Shown here: in pieces, positions 9,166 to 19,168 of the stretch
Numbering within the stretch: position 1 is the first letter of the stretch
Layout of the letters: the number at the start of each line of letters is the position of its first letter
Assembly: GCA_964634565.1 (NCBI GenBank)
Contig: CAZWLP010000005.1
Span: 11,054-75,053 of the forward strand
Origin: JAUVKT01 sp964634565
Lineage (GTDB): Bacteria > Bacteroidota > Bacteroidia > Bacteroidales > VadinHA17
Direction of reading: 5' to 3'
Length of the DNA stretch: 64,000 nt
Made by a program: the position numbers and the translations under genes
Notes under the pieces: model-generated
The model's database searches: none
What the model was told of the DNA's origin: nothing
The model's input: the letters and a program-made list of their open reading frames with translations, nothing else

Positions 9166-10877
9166 TCGCTTATCCTTAATGAATATTTTTTTCTCCTGAA
9201 CCAGGTATAAATAATCCCCGACATAACTACCAGCAAAACAGGTCCCAGGCTATTTAATAGCTGCCAGCTTACTTTTCCCTTACTGATCTTTTCCTTGTCG
9301 AGAAGTCTGAGTTTAAGTTCTCTTGATCTAAGATCCATTATACCCTTATCATCAACCAGATAGTTTAGAGCATTTACAAGGAAATCTTTATTACCGTATA
9401 TCTGCTGTGTGCTTCGATCCTGACCGAGAGTAAGGGGAACCAGGTGATCACCTTCACGCCTGACTGCATTTCTGATAATATCTCCATCGGCTACAACTAT
9501 CATCTTATTATATACACTGCTTGTAAGCAGGGGTTTACCATTATAGTTATTAATCCGGTTAGCATATAAGGATGGAAATACTCCTTCAAGTGCAACAGCT
9601 ACAGGGAGATAAGATTTATTAAAAAGTTCTTCCGATGGACGTTCCCTGAACTCTGATAAAGATATCAACATCGGAGGACTGATATACCTGCTGGCCGGTG
9701 AGGTAGCCAGTAATACCTTTTTACTTATATTGCTGCCCGAACCAACTGTATCTATATAATTTACAAACTCGCCCCTGACCTTATTGATAGCCCTTGTTAC
9801 CGGGCTTCTGAGGGATGGATAAAGCAGAGGATTATATAGCCATTCAACAGGTATTGGCTGCTGTTGCACACCTTCAAAACTACTGATAAGGGGTATTATC
9901 TGGCAGTCGAGATCCTGAATTAAGACAGGATTGACTCTTACGCCGTATTTAAATAGCTGGTCCTCTATTTCAAGTGGTTTATAAAATGCCATACTCCCTC
10001 CTGCTGAAAGACTGTCTGTATTTACATAGACTGCGTCGACAAGCCACATAACCTTGCCTCCCTTCATTATATACTGATCTATTACAAGTTTATCCTCTTC
10101 AGTAAAAACACTTTCAGGTTTAGCTATTACGATAGCAGAGTAAGGATCGAGTATTCCGGCTACGCCATTAATGGTACCCCTGTCGATAGTAAAGAATTTG
10201 GCCAGCTCTAGTGTCAGGTCAGCTACTTCAACTTCAGCAAGTTCATTATGACCTTCAATAAATGCTATACGATAAATAGTATCGGATGTAATTGTGGCTA
10301 TTGAGCTTATCAGTTCATACTCCAATCCCTCAATTGAATGAGTTAGATTCTGTTCGGCAGGTATAGCAGGATTATTGCGCAGAAAATTTACTGGCATCTC
10401 TATCCCGTTATAATTTACAATTAAGCCAGGAAATATTATTTTTTCCGATTGCCCCCCCTCTTTATCTTCAGCCATTATTGTTACCGGTACAAGACCCTTG
10501 TTTATAAGCGACATCTGGTACCTGTATCTCTCTTCAGGATCATCTGATCCTGAAGGATTTATAAACTGGTAATCCACCTTCTTTCCTGAAGCCAGCCTGA
10601 ATTCATCCAGTTTAGCAGTAAGCTCCCTGCGTAATCTCGAAAATTCAACTCTCAGGTCTCCATCCAGAAAAACCTGGATAAAAATATCATTCTCAAGCTC
10701 ATCCAGAATTATTCTTGTCTGCTCCGAGAGGGTATACCTCTTTTCGGAGGTAAGATCAATCCTTAGATTTATTTTCGCAAGCAGGAGGCCAAGAATAATA
10801 AGAAGAAAGATTATCGATAAAAATTCGCTGATATATTTTGCTTTACCTTTCATGCTACTTATTAATTCTTCTTCCAT
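9162..10877 (-). CDS. gldG: GldG-type ABC transporter auxiliary subunit
   Basis: A 571-residue protein with an N-terminal membrane helix (~residues 17-35), an extracytoplasmic GldG/IflG domain beginning RIDLTSEKRYTLSEQT, and a C-terminal membrane helix followed by a basic tail. This is the standard GldG architecture. GldA, GldF and GldG form an ABC transporter linked to gliding in Flavobacteria; in non-gliding Bacteroidales its role is uncertain. The annotated start overlaps gldF by 16 bases; an internal Met at position 9 (10853) would instead leave an 8-base gap. No gldA ATPase is in this window. Confidence 0.88.
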   Translation of the reverse strand: MEEELISSMKGKAKYISEFLSIIFLLIILGLLLAKINLRIDLTSEKRYTLSEQTRIILDELENDIFIQVFLDGDLRVEFSRLRRELTAKLDEFRLASGKKVDYQFINPSGSDDPEERYRYQMSLINKGLVPVTIMAEDKEGGQSEKIIFPGLIVNYNGIEMPVNFLRNNPAIPAEQNLTHSIEGLEYELISSIATITSDTIYRIAFIEGHNELAEVEVADLTLELAKFFTIDRGTINGVAGILDPYSAIVIAKPESVFTEEDKLVIDQYIMKGGKVMWLVDAVYVNTDSLSAGGSMAFYKPLEIEDQLFKYGVRVNPVLIQDLDCQIIPLISSFEGVQQQPIPVEWLYNPLLYPSLRSPVTRAINKVRGEFVNYIDTVGSGSNISKKVLLATSPASRYISPPMLISLSEFRERPSEELFNKSYLPVAVALEGVFPSLYANRINNYNGKPLLTSSVYNKMIVVADGDIIRNAVRREGDHLVPLTLGQDRSTQQIYGNKDFLVNALNYLVDDKGIMDLRSRELKLRLLDKEKISKGKVSWQLLNSLGPVLLVVMSGIIYTWFRRKKYSLRISE

Positions 10878-11602
10878 TTAGCTGATATCAATACCAGTCG
10901 TGTTGATTCCAGGAATATAATAATGCATATAAAGAAATAGCTAATATCCTTTATATCAATTACACCACGGCTCATAGATTTATAATGCTCATTTATACCC
11001 AGAGATGATAAAAATGACTCCACCTTTTTAAACCCCTCAACAAGTGAAAATATTTCAAACCCTATATACATAATTATACTTATCAGCACTGCGATAATAA
11101 ATGCAACTACCTGGTTATCTGTTAATGACGATGCAAACACTCCGCAGGCAGCATAAATTGAGGCAAGGAAGAATAGTCCTATATATGCTCCCCATGTTCC
11201 TCCAGTATCCAGATTCCCCGGAGTCTCGCCCATATAGTATACAGATATATAGTATATCAGTCCCGGTAACATTGCCAGCAGCACCAGAGCTACTCCCCCA
11301 AGAAACTTACCATAAACTATCTGTCGCTCACTTAAAGGCCTTGAAAGGAGAACTTCCATCGTTCCATTCCTCTTTTCTTCTGCAATTGTCCTCATTGTTA
11401 CAGCAGGCACCAGGAAAAGGAAGATCCAGGGCGAGAGTATAAACATTGTATCCATACCTGCGTAAGCACTGTCAATAATATTCCATTCTCCGGGAAGAAT
11501 CCACATAAACAGCGAATTGATAAGCAGGTAGACAATTATTACCACATAGCCTGTAAGGTTATTAAAAAAACCACCAACTTCTCTTTTAAAAATCTCTAAC
11601 AT
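10862..11602 (-). CDS. gldF: GldF-type ABC transporter permease
   Basis: A 246-residue ABC-2 type permease with about six membrane segments. The cytoplasmic loop RTIAEEKRNGTMEVLLSRPLS is a hallmark of this family, followed by YGKFLGG. It pairs with the overlapping gldG gene. It starts 29 bases after the SpoIID-like gene in the same minus-strand run. Confidence 0.9.
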   Translation of the reverse strand: MLEIFKREVGGFFNNLTGYVVIIVYLLINSLFMWILPGEWNIIDSAYAGMDTMFILSPWIFLFLVPAVTMRTIAEEKRNGTMEVLLSRPLSERQIVYGKFLGGVALVLLAMLPGLIYYISVYYMGETPGNLDTGGTWGAYIGLFFLASIYAACGVFASSLTDNQVVAFIIAVLISIIMYIGFEIFSLVEGFKKVESFLSSLGINEHYKSMSRGVIDIKDISYFFICIIIFLESTRLVLISAKWKKN

Positions 11603-11631
11603 CCATTAATCAATTTGGTATATAAAAATAA

Positions 11632-12789
11632 TCAAAAAGATAATTCATCATTTATAATCACTTTAACATCTTTTATATTCATTAGGTAAACCTGGTGATA
11701 ATAAAAATTCAGAATCTGCTTATAATTAAAGTCTCTGGTAGCCATTACCATTGCTCCTTCCTGACAGAGTCCAACCCCATGACCATAGCCTCTTCCTGAA
11801 AAATGTAAATTATCTCCTTCGTCACTGATCGAGAAAAATGTTGATCGCAGGCTCCAGTCTGCCCGTATAACACTCAGGGGAATTAATATTTCTCCCAGTC
11901 TATAGCTATGCATCCTGCTGTTTTGTGTAAAAGATAAGTCTGCAGGTGAATTAATGACCTTACCACTTTTATCCTGCAGGTATCGAAGCCATTCGTCCCT
12001 GGAAATATCTTTCTCCCATAAGGCATTTCTCGAGAATGCACAATAAGGGTCAAATACTGAAACCAGGTTGGGTAAGGATGTTAACCAGACATTCTCAGAA
12101 GAGACTGTTTCTCCGCCACAGTTTGAATGAAAGGGGGTTAATACAAGTGCAGAGTCTATGTCGGTAAGAACCTGGCCTTCGGTAGATTTAACAGCCTTAT
12201 CGATTGCTGCTACAGTAGATCTGCCATGGTAAGCCTGGCAGTGCACATCGTCGCATAGATCATATCCTTCATCAGCATGTTTCCCCATATGAAGGTAGGC
12301 ATACGTGCGAGCTATCACTGCCTGTGTCTTAAAATATTCAGGATGTCCCTTATACCCTCCTTCAGCCTGCACTACACCAGAGATATAATCATCCATACCA
12401 AGTGTGTTTATTATCTTAAGTTTACCCAGCGATGAGCTGAAAGTAAAATCTCCCCGATAGTCTCCCCTGTCGCCCGGTATAGAAGGGTTCAGCAGGTTAA
12501 TATATCCACTGTCCGACACTGATATCAGGTTTATGCTATCAGCCAAGTAGCCCTTATGTTTATATCTGCTGACAGCTACTTTCTCCCCTGCCCTGCAAAT
12601 AAATAATATTTCACCCTGCTCAAGTGATATAGTATTTTGTCCGTTTAAAAGAAGCTGGCAGTTGCTATTACTGATTCTTATAAGGGCAGATTCACAATTA
12701 TTTCCATAAAATACCCCTATCCTTACCTGAGCATCAGCAGTAATAAATAATGTAAATAATATAACCGAATAGACAAGCCTAATTAACAT
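11632..12789 (-). CDS. SpoIID/LytB-domain secreted protein
   Basis: A 385-residue protein with a signal peptide (first ~20 residues, ending ADAQ). The SpoIID core covers about residues 120-360: VVQAEGGYKGHPEYFKTQAV, then RTYAYLHMGKH, and GYGHGVGLCQEGA near the end. SpoIID proteins are lytic transglycosylases acting on stem-peptide-free glycan in Firmicutes; in Bacteroidetes they are likely peptidoglycan remodelling enzymes. The N-terminal part resembles the cell-surface lead-in domain of LytB. The start overlaps the lpxB stop by 11 bases. Confidence 0.85.
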   Translation of the reverse strand: MLIRLVYSVILFTLFITADAQVRIGVFYGNNCESALIRISNSNCQLLLNGQNTISLEQGEILFICRAGEKVAVSRYKHKGYLADSINLISVSDSGYINLLNPSIPGDRGDYRGDFTFSSSLGKLKIINTLGMDDYISGVVQAEGGYKGHPEYFKTQAVIARTYAYLHMGKHADEGYDLCDDVHCQAYHGRSTVAAIDKAVKSTEGQVLTDIDSALVLTPFHSNCGGETVSSENVWLTSLPNLVSVFDPYCAFSRNALWEKDISRDEWLRYLQDKSGKVINSPADLSFTQNSRMHSYRLGEILIPLSVIRADWSLRSTFFSISDEGDNLHFSGRGYGHGVGLCQEGAMVMATRDFNYKQILNFYYHQVYLMNIKDVKVIINDELSF

Positions 12790-13915
12790 TATTTATCAGT
12801 CTGAGAGAGTTATATATATCCTGAGCTACCCGCTGGGCTGCTCCCTTGCCTTGAAGATCTGCCTTAAGCCTTGCATAGTCTTCCTTCATTACATCACGTT
12901 TCCATCCGCCTGGTAAAAGACTGTTTAATTCACTCACTATAATTCTACTTCTCATCTTGTTCTGAATAAGCTCTCTGACAACTTCCCTGTCCATTATCAG
13001 ATTCACAAGAGAAATAAAACGAATATTTGCGAAAGCCCTGGCGATAATATAAGAAATCCATGAAGCCCTGTAACATACTACCTGAGGTACTCCTGCCAGT
13101 GCTGCTTCAAGTGTTGCTGTTCCGGATGCTACAAGTGCAGCATCGCAATACCTGTATAAGGGATAAGTCTCATTATATAATACCTTCACTCCTGAATCTC
13201 CAATAATATCCTTATAAATATCGGGAGACACAGTCTTAACCCCGGCAACAACGAACTGATGATCCATATAGAAATTTGAGACTCTTACCATCTCAGGCAA
13301 AATCTTCTTAACCTCCTGGATACGACTGCCTGCAAGAAGGGCAATTATTGGTTTATCTTCGAGTTTACACCTGGCATAAAAAACATCTCTGTCTTCAACA
13401 GAGTTTATTTCTCTTTCGACAGTATCAACAAGAGGGTTGCCAAAATACTTTACGCTGTAGTTATGTTTTGCGTAAAATTCTGTCTCGAAAGGAAAGATTA
13501 CATACATCCTGTTGATATACTCCTTTATCTTCTTGATCCTGGATTCTTTCCATGCCCACAATTTTGGGGAAATATAATAATAAACATTTTCAACCCTGGA
13601 CTTCAGAAACTCCGCAATCCTGAGATTAAAGCCTGGATAGTCAATCAGGATTACCACATCTGGTTTAAAATCAATTATCTGCTTTTTACACAAATCCAGG
13701 TTCCTCCTGATCTTCTTCAGATTTATAAGTACCTCCCAGAAACCCATAATAGCCAGATCGCGATAATGCATAAGCACCCTTGCCCCTTCCTTCTCCATCA
13801 GATCACCCCCCCAGCACAATATCTCTGCCTGACTGTCCTGAATTATCAGTTCCCTGACAAGGTTTGATCCGTGCAGATCGCCAGATGCTTCACCTGAAAC
13901 TATAAAATACTTCAT
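12779..13915 (-). CDS. lpxB: Lipid-A-disaccharide synthase
   Basis: A 378-residue GT19 glycosyltransferase. VSGEASGDLHGSNLV at the N-terminus and YYISPKLWAWKESRIKKIK at ~130-150 are diagnostic, as are LLAGSRIQEV and SGTATLEAAL. It condenses UDP-2,3-diacylglucosamine with lipid X to form the lipid A disaccharide on the cytoplasmic side of the inner membrane. Position next to surE and the 98-residue membrane protein makes one envelope operon. Confidence 0.95.
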   Translation of the reverse strand: MKYFIVSGEASGDLHGSNLVRELIIQDSQAEILCWGGDLMEKEGARVLMHYRDLAIMGFWEVLINLKKIRRNLDLCKKQIIDFKPDVVILIDYPGFNLRIAEFLKSRVENVYYYISPKLWAWKESRIKKIKEYINRMYVIFPFETEFYAKHNYSVKYFGNPLVDTVEREINSVEDRDVFYARCKLEDKPIIALLAGSRIQEVKKILPEMVRVSNFYMDHQFVVAGVKTVSPDIYKDIIGDSGVKVLYNETYPLYRYCDAALVASGTATLEAALAGVPQVVCYRASWISYIIARAFANIRFISLVNLIMDREVVRELIQNKMRSRIIVSELNSLLPGGWKRDVMKEDYARLKADLQGKGAAQRVAQDIYNSLRLINNVN

Positions 13916-13918
13916 TTA

Positions 13919-14215
13919 TCAGATCATTTTTAAAAGAAACACCGTCAGTGCCCATATTATTGTTATACCAAGCACTCCCTTAGCACTCTGTTCTCTGTCA
14001 AAGCGATAAAAAAGCAAAAAGGCAAACACATTTGGAAAAACACTCAGACTAATAAAATGAGTTACCACGTTCCTGCGCTGGATCATACTTATATAATCTG
14101 AGAAACTCCGATCTCCTGATGTAACAAAATATACAACAATAAAAATAATCAAGGGCAGCAGAAAGCCAACAAGAAAACCTGTCGGCATGCTGTCAGGAAT
14201 ATTTATGCGCTTCAT
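13919..14215 (-). CDS. Small three-helix membrane protein, function unknown
   Basis: A 98-residue protein with three predicted membrane segments (about residues 12-33, 50-70 and 78-97) separated by short charged loops. No known domain is recognised. It is packed between surE (2-base gap) and lpxB (3-base gap), so it must be co-transcribed with them. The tight position next to lipid A synthesis suggests an envelope role, but that is inference from context only. Confidence 0.7.
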   Translation of the reverse strand: MKRINIPDSMPTGFLVGFLLPLIIFIVVYFVTSGDRSFSDYISMIQRRNVVTHFISLSVFPNVFAFLLFYRFDREQSAKGVLGITIIWALTVFLLKMI

Positions 14216-14217
14216 TA

Positions 14218-14994
14218 TTAGAATCTTTTCCTGATTTCATCAATACTCTTATGTGCAGTCATATCAACAGATACAGGAACAACAGAGACATAACCCCTGG
14301 CAATTGCCCATTCATCTGTATCTTCAGCTTCCGGCTCGTGATTCTGAAAAACACCCGTAAGCCAGTAGTAAGTTTTTCCCATCGGGTCTTTTCGCTTTTC
14401 AAACTCTTCCCGCCAGTTACCCCTAGCCTGTCTGCATACTTTAATACCTTTTATTTTATCTCCATTTAATGCTGGGATATTTACATTAAGACATACACCT
14501 TCGGGCAAAGATTCTTTTACCAGAGAGTTCATTACTTCTCTTACAATATTTTTTGCAGGTTCAAAATCAGCCTTCGATGAAAAACTGTTTAGTGAAAATC
14601 CCACAGAATCAATTCCATAAAGGCACCCCTCAATTGCAGCAGCCATGGTTCCACTGTAAATTACACTAACTGAAGCATTCGATCCATGATTAATCCCCGA
14701 AACCACCCAGTCGGGCTCCCTCTCCAACAGCCTGTTAATAGCTATTTTTATGCCGTCGGTAGGTGTACCACTACAGGCATATACCCTCCTCCTTTCAGTC
14801 TCATCAAGTAGCTTAACCCTGATTGGCATTTTTACAGTAAGTGCCTGCGACATACCCGATCTGCTTTCCGTTGTCGACACAACCACTACCTTCCCAAATT
14901 CCTCCATCAGATCGATCAGTGTCTTTAATCCGGCAGCATATAAACCATCATCATTTGTTAGCAGAATTAATCTGTCTCCTTTTTCTATCTTCAT
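14218..14994 (-). CDS. surE: 5'/3'-nucleotidase SurE
   Basis: A 258-residue SurE-family phosphatase. The metal-binding LLTNDDG at residues ~11-17, the phosphate-site SGINHG around 98-103, and SGTMAAAIEG following are all present. It dephosphorylates nucleoside monophosphates in the cytoplasm with a divalent metal. It heads the minus-strand envelope operon and is divergent from pheT. Confidence 0.95.
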   Translation of the reverse strand: MKIEKGDRLILLTNDDGLYAAGLKTLIDLMEEFGKVVVVSTTESRSGMSQALTVKMPIRVKLLDETERRRVYACSGTPTDGIKIAINRLLEREPDWVVSGINHGSNASVSVIYSGTMAAAIEGCLYGIDSVGFSLNSFSSKADFEPAKNIVREVMNSLVKESLPEGVCLNVNIPALNGDKIKGIKVCRQARGNWREEFEKRKDPMGKTYYWLTGVFQNHEPEAEDTDEWAIARGYVSVVPVSVDMTAHKSIDEIRKRF

Positions 14995-15222
14995 ATTTCC
15001 TAAATCATTATTTGCAATTCATTCGATAGTCTTTTGCTTTTCGCCCCATCTCAGTAGGCCGTAGCCACGAGCACTCAGGACGGAGGTGGTACCCTTCGCC
15101 TCAGTACACAAAGATAGACAAATCCGCTTTCCCGGAATAAACTAAATCAACTTCTAAATATTTTTTTCAAAATTACTTACTTTTGCTGTGTCACTAAGAC
15201 ATAACAAATCCTATTTATTACT
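14995..15222. promoter_or_regulatory. Divergent surE/pheT spacer with candidate pheT promoter
   Basis: The right side holds TACTTTTG at 15178-15185, matching the Bacteroidetes -7 consensus and lying 37 bases before the pheT start. The -33 region is a T-run and not a clear TTTG. The central part (15040-15115) is more GC-rich than its flanks and contains no ORF; it may be a worn dispersed repeat. No terminator or riboswitch is evident. Confidence 0.4.
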
Positions 15223-17667
15223 ATGAAGATCTCTTATAACTGGATAAAACAATACCTGGATATCGATAACAGCCCTGCTGAGCTTTCTGAAATACTTACC
15301 AATATCGGCCTTGAAGTAGAAGGCATGGAAGATTGGGTATCGATAGAAGGAGGTCTTGAAGGTATTATTATAGGTGAAGTAACTGAATGTAACCCTCATC
15401 CTAATGCAGATAAATTAAGTATCACCAAGGTTGATATAGGGCTGAATGAGCCTTTACATATTGTGTGTGGTGCACCCAATGTTGCCAGGGGGCAAAAGGT
15501 TCCCGTTGCAACAATAGGGACGAAGCTTAAATTCAATAATAATGAGCTGGTAATAAAGAGATCAAAGATCAGGGGAGAGTTATCTGAAGGCATGATATGT
15601 GCAGAAGATGAACTGGGGCTGGGATCATCTCATGAAGGAATCATGGTTCTTCCCGCCAGTGCTGTGGTTGGTACTGAAGGCTCTGACTATTTCCCTGTAG
15701 AGAGAGACACAATTTTTGAGATCGGACTAACACCAAACAGGATAGATGGAGCATCGCACTATGGTGTAGCAAGAGACCTTGCTGCATACTTCAACCTGCA
15801 GAAAAAGTCTGCTGCTTTAAAACCTGATATCAGCACATTTAAAGTTGATAATACAGATAATGTAATTCCTGTTATTGTAGAAAACACAAGAGATTGCCCA
15901 CGGTATACAGGAATAACAATAAGTAATATTAGCGTTAAAGAATCACCAGACTGGCTAAAAAACAGGCTAAAATCAATAGGCCTGACTCCAATAAATAATG
16001 TTGTTGATATTACCAATTACGTTCTTCATGAGATTGGACAACCTCTTCATGCCTTCGACGCGGATAAAATTGAAGGAGGAAAAGTAATTGTCAGAAATCT
16101 GCCGGATAAGACAAAGTTTATAAGCCTTGATGAGATGGAAAGAGAGCTTTCCGGGAAAGACCTTATGATATGTGATTCAAAGGGAGGTATGTGCATAGGA
16201 GGTGTTTTCGGCGGACTGAGATCAGGTGTTAACTTCGAAACAAAAAATATTTTCCTTGAAAGTGCATATTTTAATCCTGTTTCAATAAGAAAATCTGCAC
16301 GAAGACATGATTTAAATACCGATGCCTCGTTCAGGTTCGAAAGAGGAGCAGATTATGAAAATACACCCTGGGCATTAAAAAGAGCTTCATTATTAATTAA
16401 AGAGCTGGCAGGGGGATCTGTCTCATCAGATATTATTGATATATATCCGGAGAGAATCGAAAAGGTCAGTTTATCCGTTACATACTCAAATATTAAGAGG
16501 CTGATAGGCAATAATATAGATAAGAAACTTATAAAGAAGATACTGGAATCTCTTGATTTTGATATCTCTTCGGAATCATCTGACGGGCTGAATGTTGTGG
16601 TACCCTCTTACAGGGTCGATGTTAGAAGAGAGGCGGATGTAATAGAAGAGATTCTGAGAATATATGGTTATAATAATATTGTTATCGGAAATAAGGTTAA
16701 TTCAACTCTCAGCTATATCGAGAAGCCCGATAACGAGAAAATAGTTAACAGCATCTCAGAAATGCTGTCAGGATATGGTTTTATGGAGATTATGTCTAAT
16801 TCGCTTACGCAGGCAAGCTTCTATGAAGATAATCCTGATTTTGACAGATCTAAACTTGTTATGCTTGCCAATCCTCTTAGCTCCGACCTGAATGCTATGA
16901 GGCAGACACTTCTTTATGGAGGTTTAAGCGCAATTGAAAGAAATATTAACCGGCAAAGTACTAACCTCAGGTTTTACGAATTTGGAAACTGCTATTTCAG
17001 AAAATCGTCTGAAGCAGCAAAAGTTGGTGATTATACTGAGAAATATTACCTGGATCTTTTTATTAGCGGTAACCAGACTAAAGAATCATGGAATATGAAG
17101 TCATCTCCTGCAGACTTCTTTCTGATTAAATCAACAGTTAATATGATACTCGAGAAAGCAGGGGCCGAAATAAATAATATCAGAGAAAAAGATGCTGAAA
17201 AGGCATACTTCAGCGAGGGACTTAAATATAAGTTAAATGGTAACACTATTGCACTGCTTGGAAAGATAAGCAGGAAAACCACTGCCGCATTTAATATAAA
17301 ACAGGACGTCTTTTATGCCTCAGTCGACTGGAGCAGGATATTGGAGATTATAAAAAATCTTAAACCCGGCTTCCATGAACTTGCGAAATTCCCGGCTGTC
17401 AGGCGCGATCTTGCCCTGCTTGTAAATTCAGATATTAAATTCGCCGATTTAAAGGATCTTGCATTTAAGACCGAGAGAAATATTTTAAGGGAAGTGGGAC
17501 TCTTTGATGTATACGAGGATGATTCTCTTGGTAAAAATAAGAAATCGTATGCAATAAGTTTTATCCTTAGGGATGATAAACGTACTCTGACCGATAAAAT
17601 GATAGATAGGGTTATGAATAACCTTGTCAGGGTTTATACAAGCGAAATGAATGCAACAATCCGATAA
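15223..17667 (+). CDS. pheT: Phenylalanyl-tRNA synthetase beta subunit
   Basis: An 814-residue PheT of normal length. It begins MKISYNWIKQYLDI and carries the EMAP-like tRNA-binding domain at ~40-150. The B3/B4 editing domain contains GLTPINNVVDITNYVLHE, followed by B5 domains with FRFERGADYE, and the C-terminal anticodon-binding domain includes FPAVRRDLALLV. It pairs with PheS (not in this window) to charge tRNA-Phe. The last 17 bases overlap the macrodomain gene, which is unusual for a synthetase gene. Confidence 0.97.
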   Translation: MKISYNWIKQYLDIDNSPAELSEILTNIGLEVEGMEDWVSIEGGLEGIIIGEVTECNPHPNADKLSITKVDIGLNEPLHIVCGAPNVARGQKVPVATIGTKLKFNNNELVIKRSKIRGELSEGMICAEDELGLGSSHEGIMVLPASAVVGTEGSDYFPVERDTIFEIGLTPNRIDGASHYGVARDLAAYFNLQKKSAALKPDISTFKVDNTDNVIPVIVENTRDCPRYTGITISNISVKESPDWLKNRLKSIGLTPINNVVDITNYVLHEIGQPLHAFDADKIEGGKVIVRNLPDKTKFISLDEMERELSGKDLMICDSKGGMCIGGVFGGLRSGVNFETKNIFLESAYFNPVSIRKSARRHDLNTDASFRFERGADYENTPWALKRASLLIKELAGGSVSSDIIDIYPERIEKVSLSVTYSNIKRLIGNNIDKKLIKKILESLDFDISSESSDGLNVVVPSYRVDVRREADVIEEILRIYGYNNIVIGNKVNSTLSYIEKPDNEKIVNSISEMLSGYGFMEIMSNSLTQASFYEDNPDFDRSKLVMLANPLSSDLNAMRQTLLYGGLSAIERNINRQSTNLRFYEFGNCYFRKSSEAAKVGDYTEKYYLDLFISGNQTKESWNMKSSPADFFLIKSTVNMILEKAGAEINNIREKDAEKAYFSEGLKYKLNGNTIALLGKISRKTTAAFNIKQDVFYASVDWSRILEIIKNLKPGFHELAKFPAVRRDLALLVNSDIKFADLKDLAFKTERNILREVGLFDVYEDDSLGKNKKSYAISFILRDDKRTLTDKMIDRVMNNLVRVYTSEMNATIR

Positions 17668-18181
17668 TTCAGATAAGCGTATAAGGCTTGTTAAAGGCGA
17701 TATAACTAAAATTGCCTGCGACGCAATAGTAAATGCAGCTAATAACTCCCTCCTTGGAGGCGCCGGTGTCGACGGAGCAATCCATCGTGTTGCCGGCCCC
17801 GCTTTGCTCCAGGAATGTAAAACACTTGAAGGTTGCCCCACAGGTGAGGCAAAAATCACATCAGGATATAATCTTCCATCAAAATATGTGATCCATACTG
17901 TTGGACCGATATGGAGGGGAGGACATAAAAATGAACATGAGCTGCTTGCAAAAAGCTACAGAAACTCACTGCTAAAGGCCAGCGAGAATAAATTTACATC
18001 TGTTGCATTCCCGGCTATATCGACCGGTGCCTACCATTTTCCTGTCGACCAGGCTACTAATATTGCTATTAACGAGGTAAAAAGATTTATCGCAAAAAAC
18101 AGCGAACCTCACGAAGTTATATTTGTTCTGTTTACTGATGAGTTGTATAATCTTTATTTAAATCTACTTGCAGATGAATAA
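17651..18181 (+). CDS. Macrodomain protein (O-acetyl-ADP-ribose deacetylase-like)
   Basis: A 176-residue single macrodomain. The ADP-ribose-binding signature is clear: GDITKIACDAIVNAANNSLL, then GGAGVDGAIHRVAGP, and the phosphate loop AISTGAYHFP. These match the MacroD/YmdB subgroup, which removes acetyl from O-acetyl-ADP-ribose and mono-ADP-ribose from proteins or nucleic acids. It starts inside pheT (17-base overlap) and its end overlaps the prenyltransferase start by 8 bases, so the three are probably expressed together. Confidence 0.92.
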   Translation: MQQSDNSDKRIRLVKGDITKIACDAIVNAANNSLLGGAGVDGAIHRVAGPALLQECKTLEGCPTGEAKITSGYNLPSKYVIHTVGPIWRGGHKNEHELLAKSYRNSLLKASENKFTSVAFPAISTGAYHFPVDQATNIAINEVKRFIAKNSEPHEVIFVLFTDELYNLYLNLLADE

Positions 18182-19046
18182 ACTTACAGGCAGGATAAAG
18201 AGTTTCTTCTCCCTGGTTAAGTTCAGTCATACAATATTTGCTATGCCATTTGCACTGTTTGGTTTTGCATTGGGCATTTACGACAATAATAAGATCTTCG
18301 ATCTGAGAGTTCTATTATTAATAATTCTATGCATGGTTCTGGCTAGAAATGCAGCAATGGCTTTTAACAGGTTTGCTGATAAAAATATCGACAGGCTGAA
18401 TCCCAGAACTGCTCAAAGAGAAATACCTGCAGGCATAGTTTCTGCCAGGGCAGCATTAATATTTGTTATAATAAATTCAATTCTTTTTATAATAACCACA
18501 GGTTTTATAAATAAACTTACTCTTTTCCTCTCTCCAGTGGCTCTGATAATTATTCTTGGTTATAGTCTTACTAAAAGATTTACTGCATACAGCCATATCT
18601 TTCTCGGACTCTCACTGGCTCTGGCTCCGGTCGGTTCGTATATTTCTGTAACAGGTAAATTTGAAGTTGTTCCGATCCTCGTCGGACTTATAGTTCTGAC
18701 ATGGGTAGGAGGTTTTGATATTATATATTCACAACAGGATGCTGAATTTGATTCTGATAATAAGCTTTATTCAATACCATCGAGATTCGGTAATAAAGGA
18801 GCCTCCATCATTTCTTTATTTCTTCATATACTAAGTATCGCAACAGCCATCGCAACAGGTCTCCTTCTAAATTCAGGCATTGTTTATTATACAGGTGTTC
18901 TGATTTTTGCAGCACTTCTTGCTATCGAACATATTGTTGCCCGTCCGGGCGATAAGCAAAATATCAATATGGCTTTTGCCACTATAAACAGCTATGCAGG
19001 TATGACATTTGTAGCTTTTGCAATTGCCGATATATTTATTGTATAG
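18174..19046 (+). CDS. UbiA-family polyprenyltransferase (menaquinone type)
   Basis: A 290-residue integral membrane prenyltransferase with about eight helices. The two Asp-rich motifs are visible: NRFADKNID near residue 60 and DIIYSQQDAEFD near 180. The early segment FSHTIFAMPFALFG matches the subgroup annotated as putative 4-hydroxybenzoate or MqnP-type menaquinone prenyltransferase. A menaquinone role is more likely than ubiquinone in this lineage. The start is taken at ATG 18174 because the upstream in-frame codon at 18168 is TTG. Confidence 0.85.
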   Translation: MNKLTGRIKSFFSLVKFSHTIFAMPFALFGFALGIYDNNKIFDLRVLLLIILCMVLARNAAMAFNRFADKNIDRLNPRTAQREIPAGIVSARAALIFVIINSILFIITTGFINKLTLFLSPVALIIILGYSLTKRFTAYSHIFLGLSLALAPVGSYISVTGKFEVVPILVGLIVLTWVGGFDIIYSQQDAEFDSDNKLYSIPSRFGNKGASIISLFLHILSIATAIATGLLLNSGIVYYTGVLIFAALLAIEHIVARPGDKQNINMAFATINSYAGMTFVAFAIADIFIV

Positions 19047-19168
19047 AGTGATGCGGCGCTATTCTCTCCGGGGCCCGGCCAATCTTACACAAAACATGCT
19101 ATATAATAACTTCCGGACTATAATTGAATTTTATTACTATATTACTTCGCCTAATTGCAAGTACATAT

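Noticed and set aside
10853..10877. Internal Met of gldG as definite start
   Set aside because: Both starts are plausible; only the longer frame is listed because overlap with gldF is common in this run.
11632..12789. Evidence of sporulation from the SpoIID-like protein
   Set aside because: SpoIID/LytB domains are common in non-sporulating bacteria as cell-wall enzymes.
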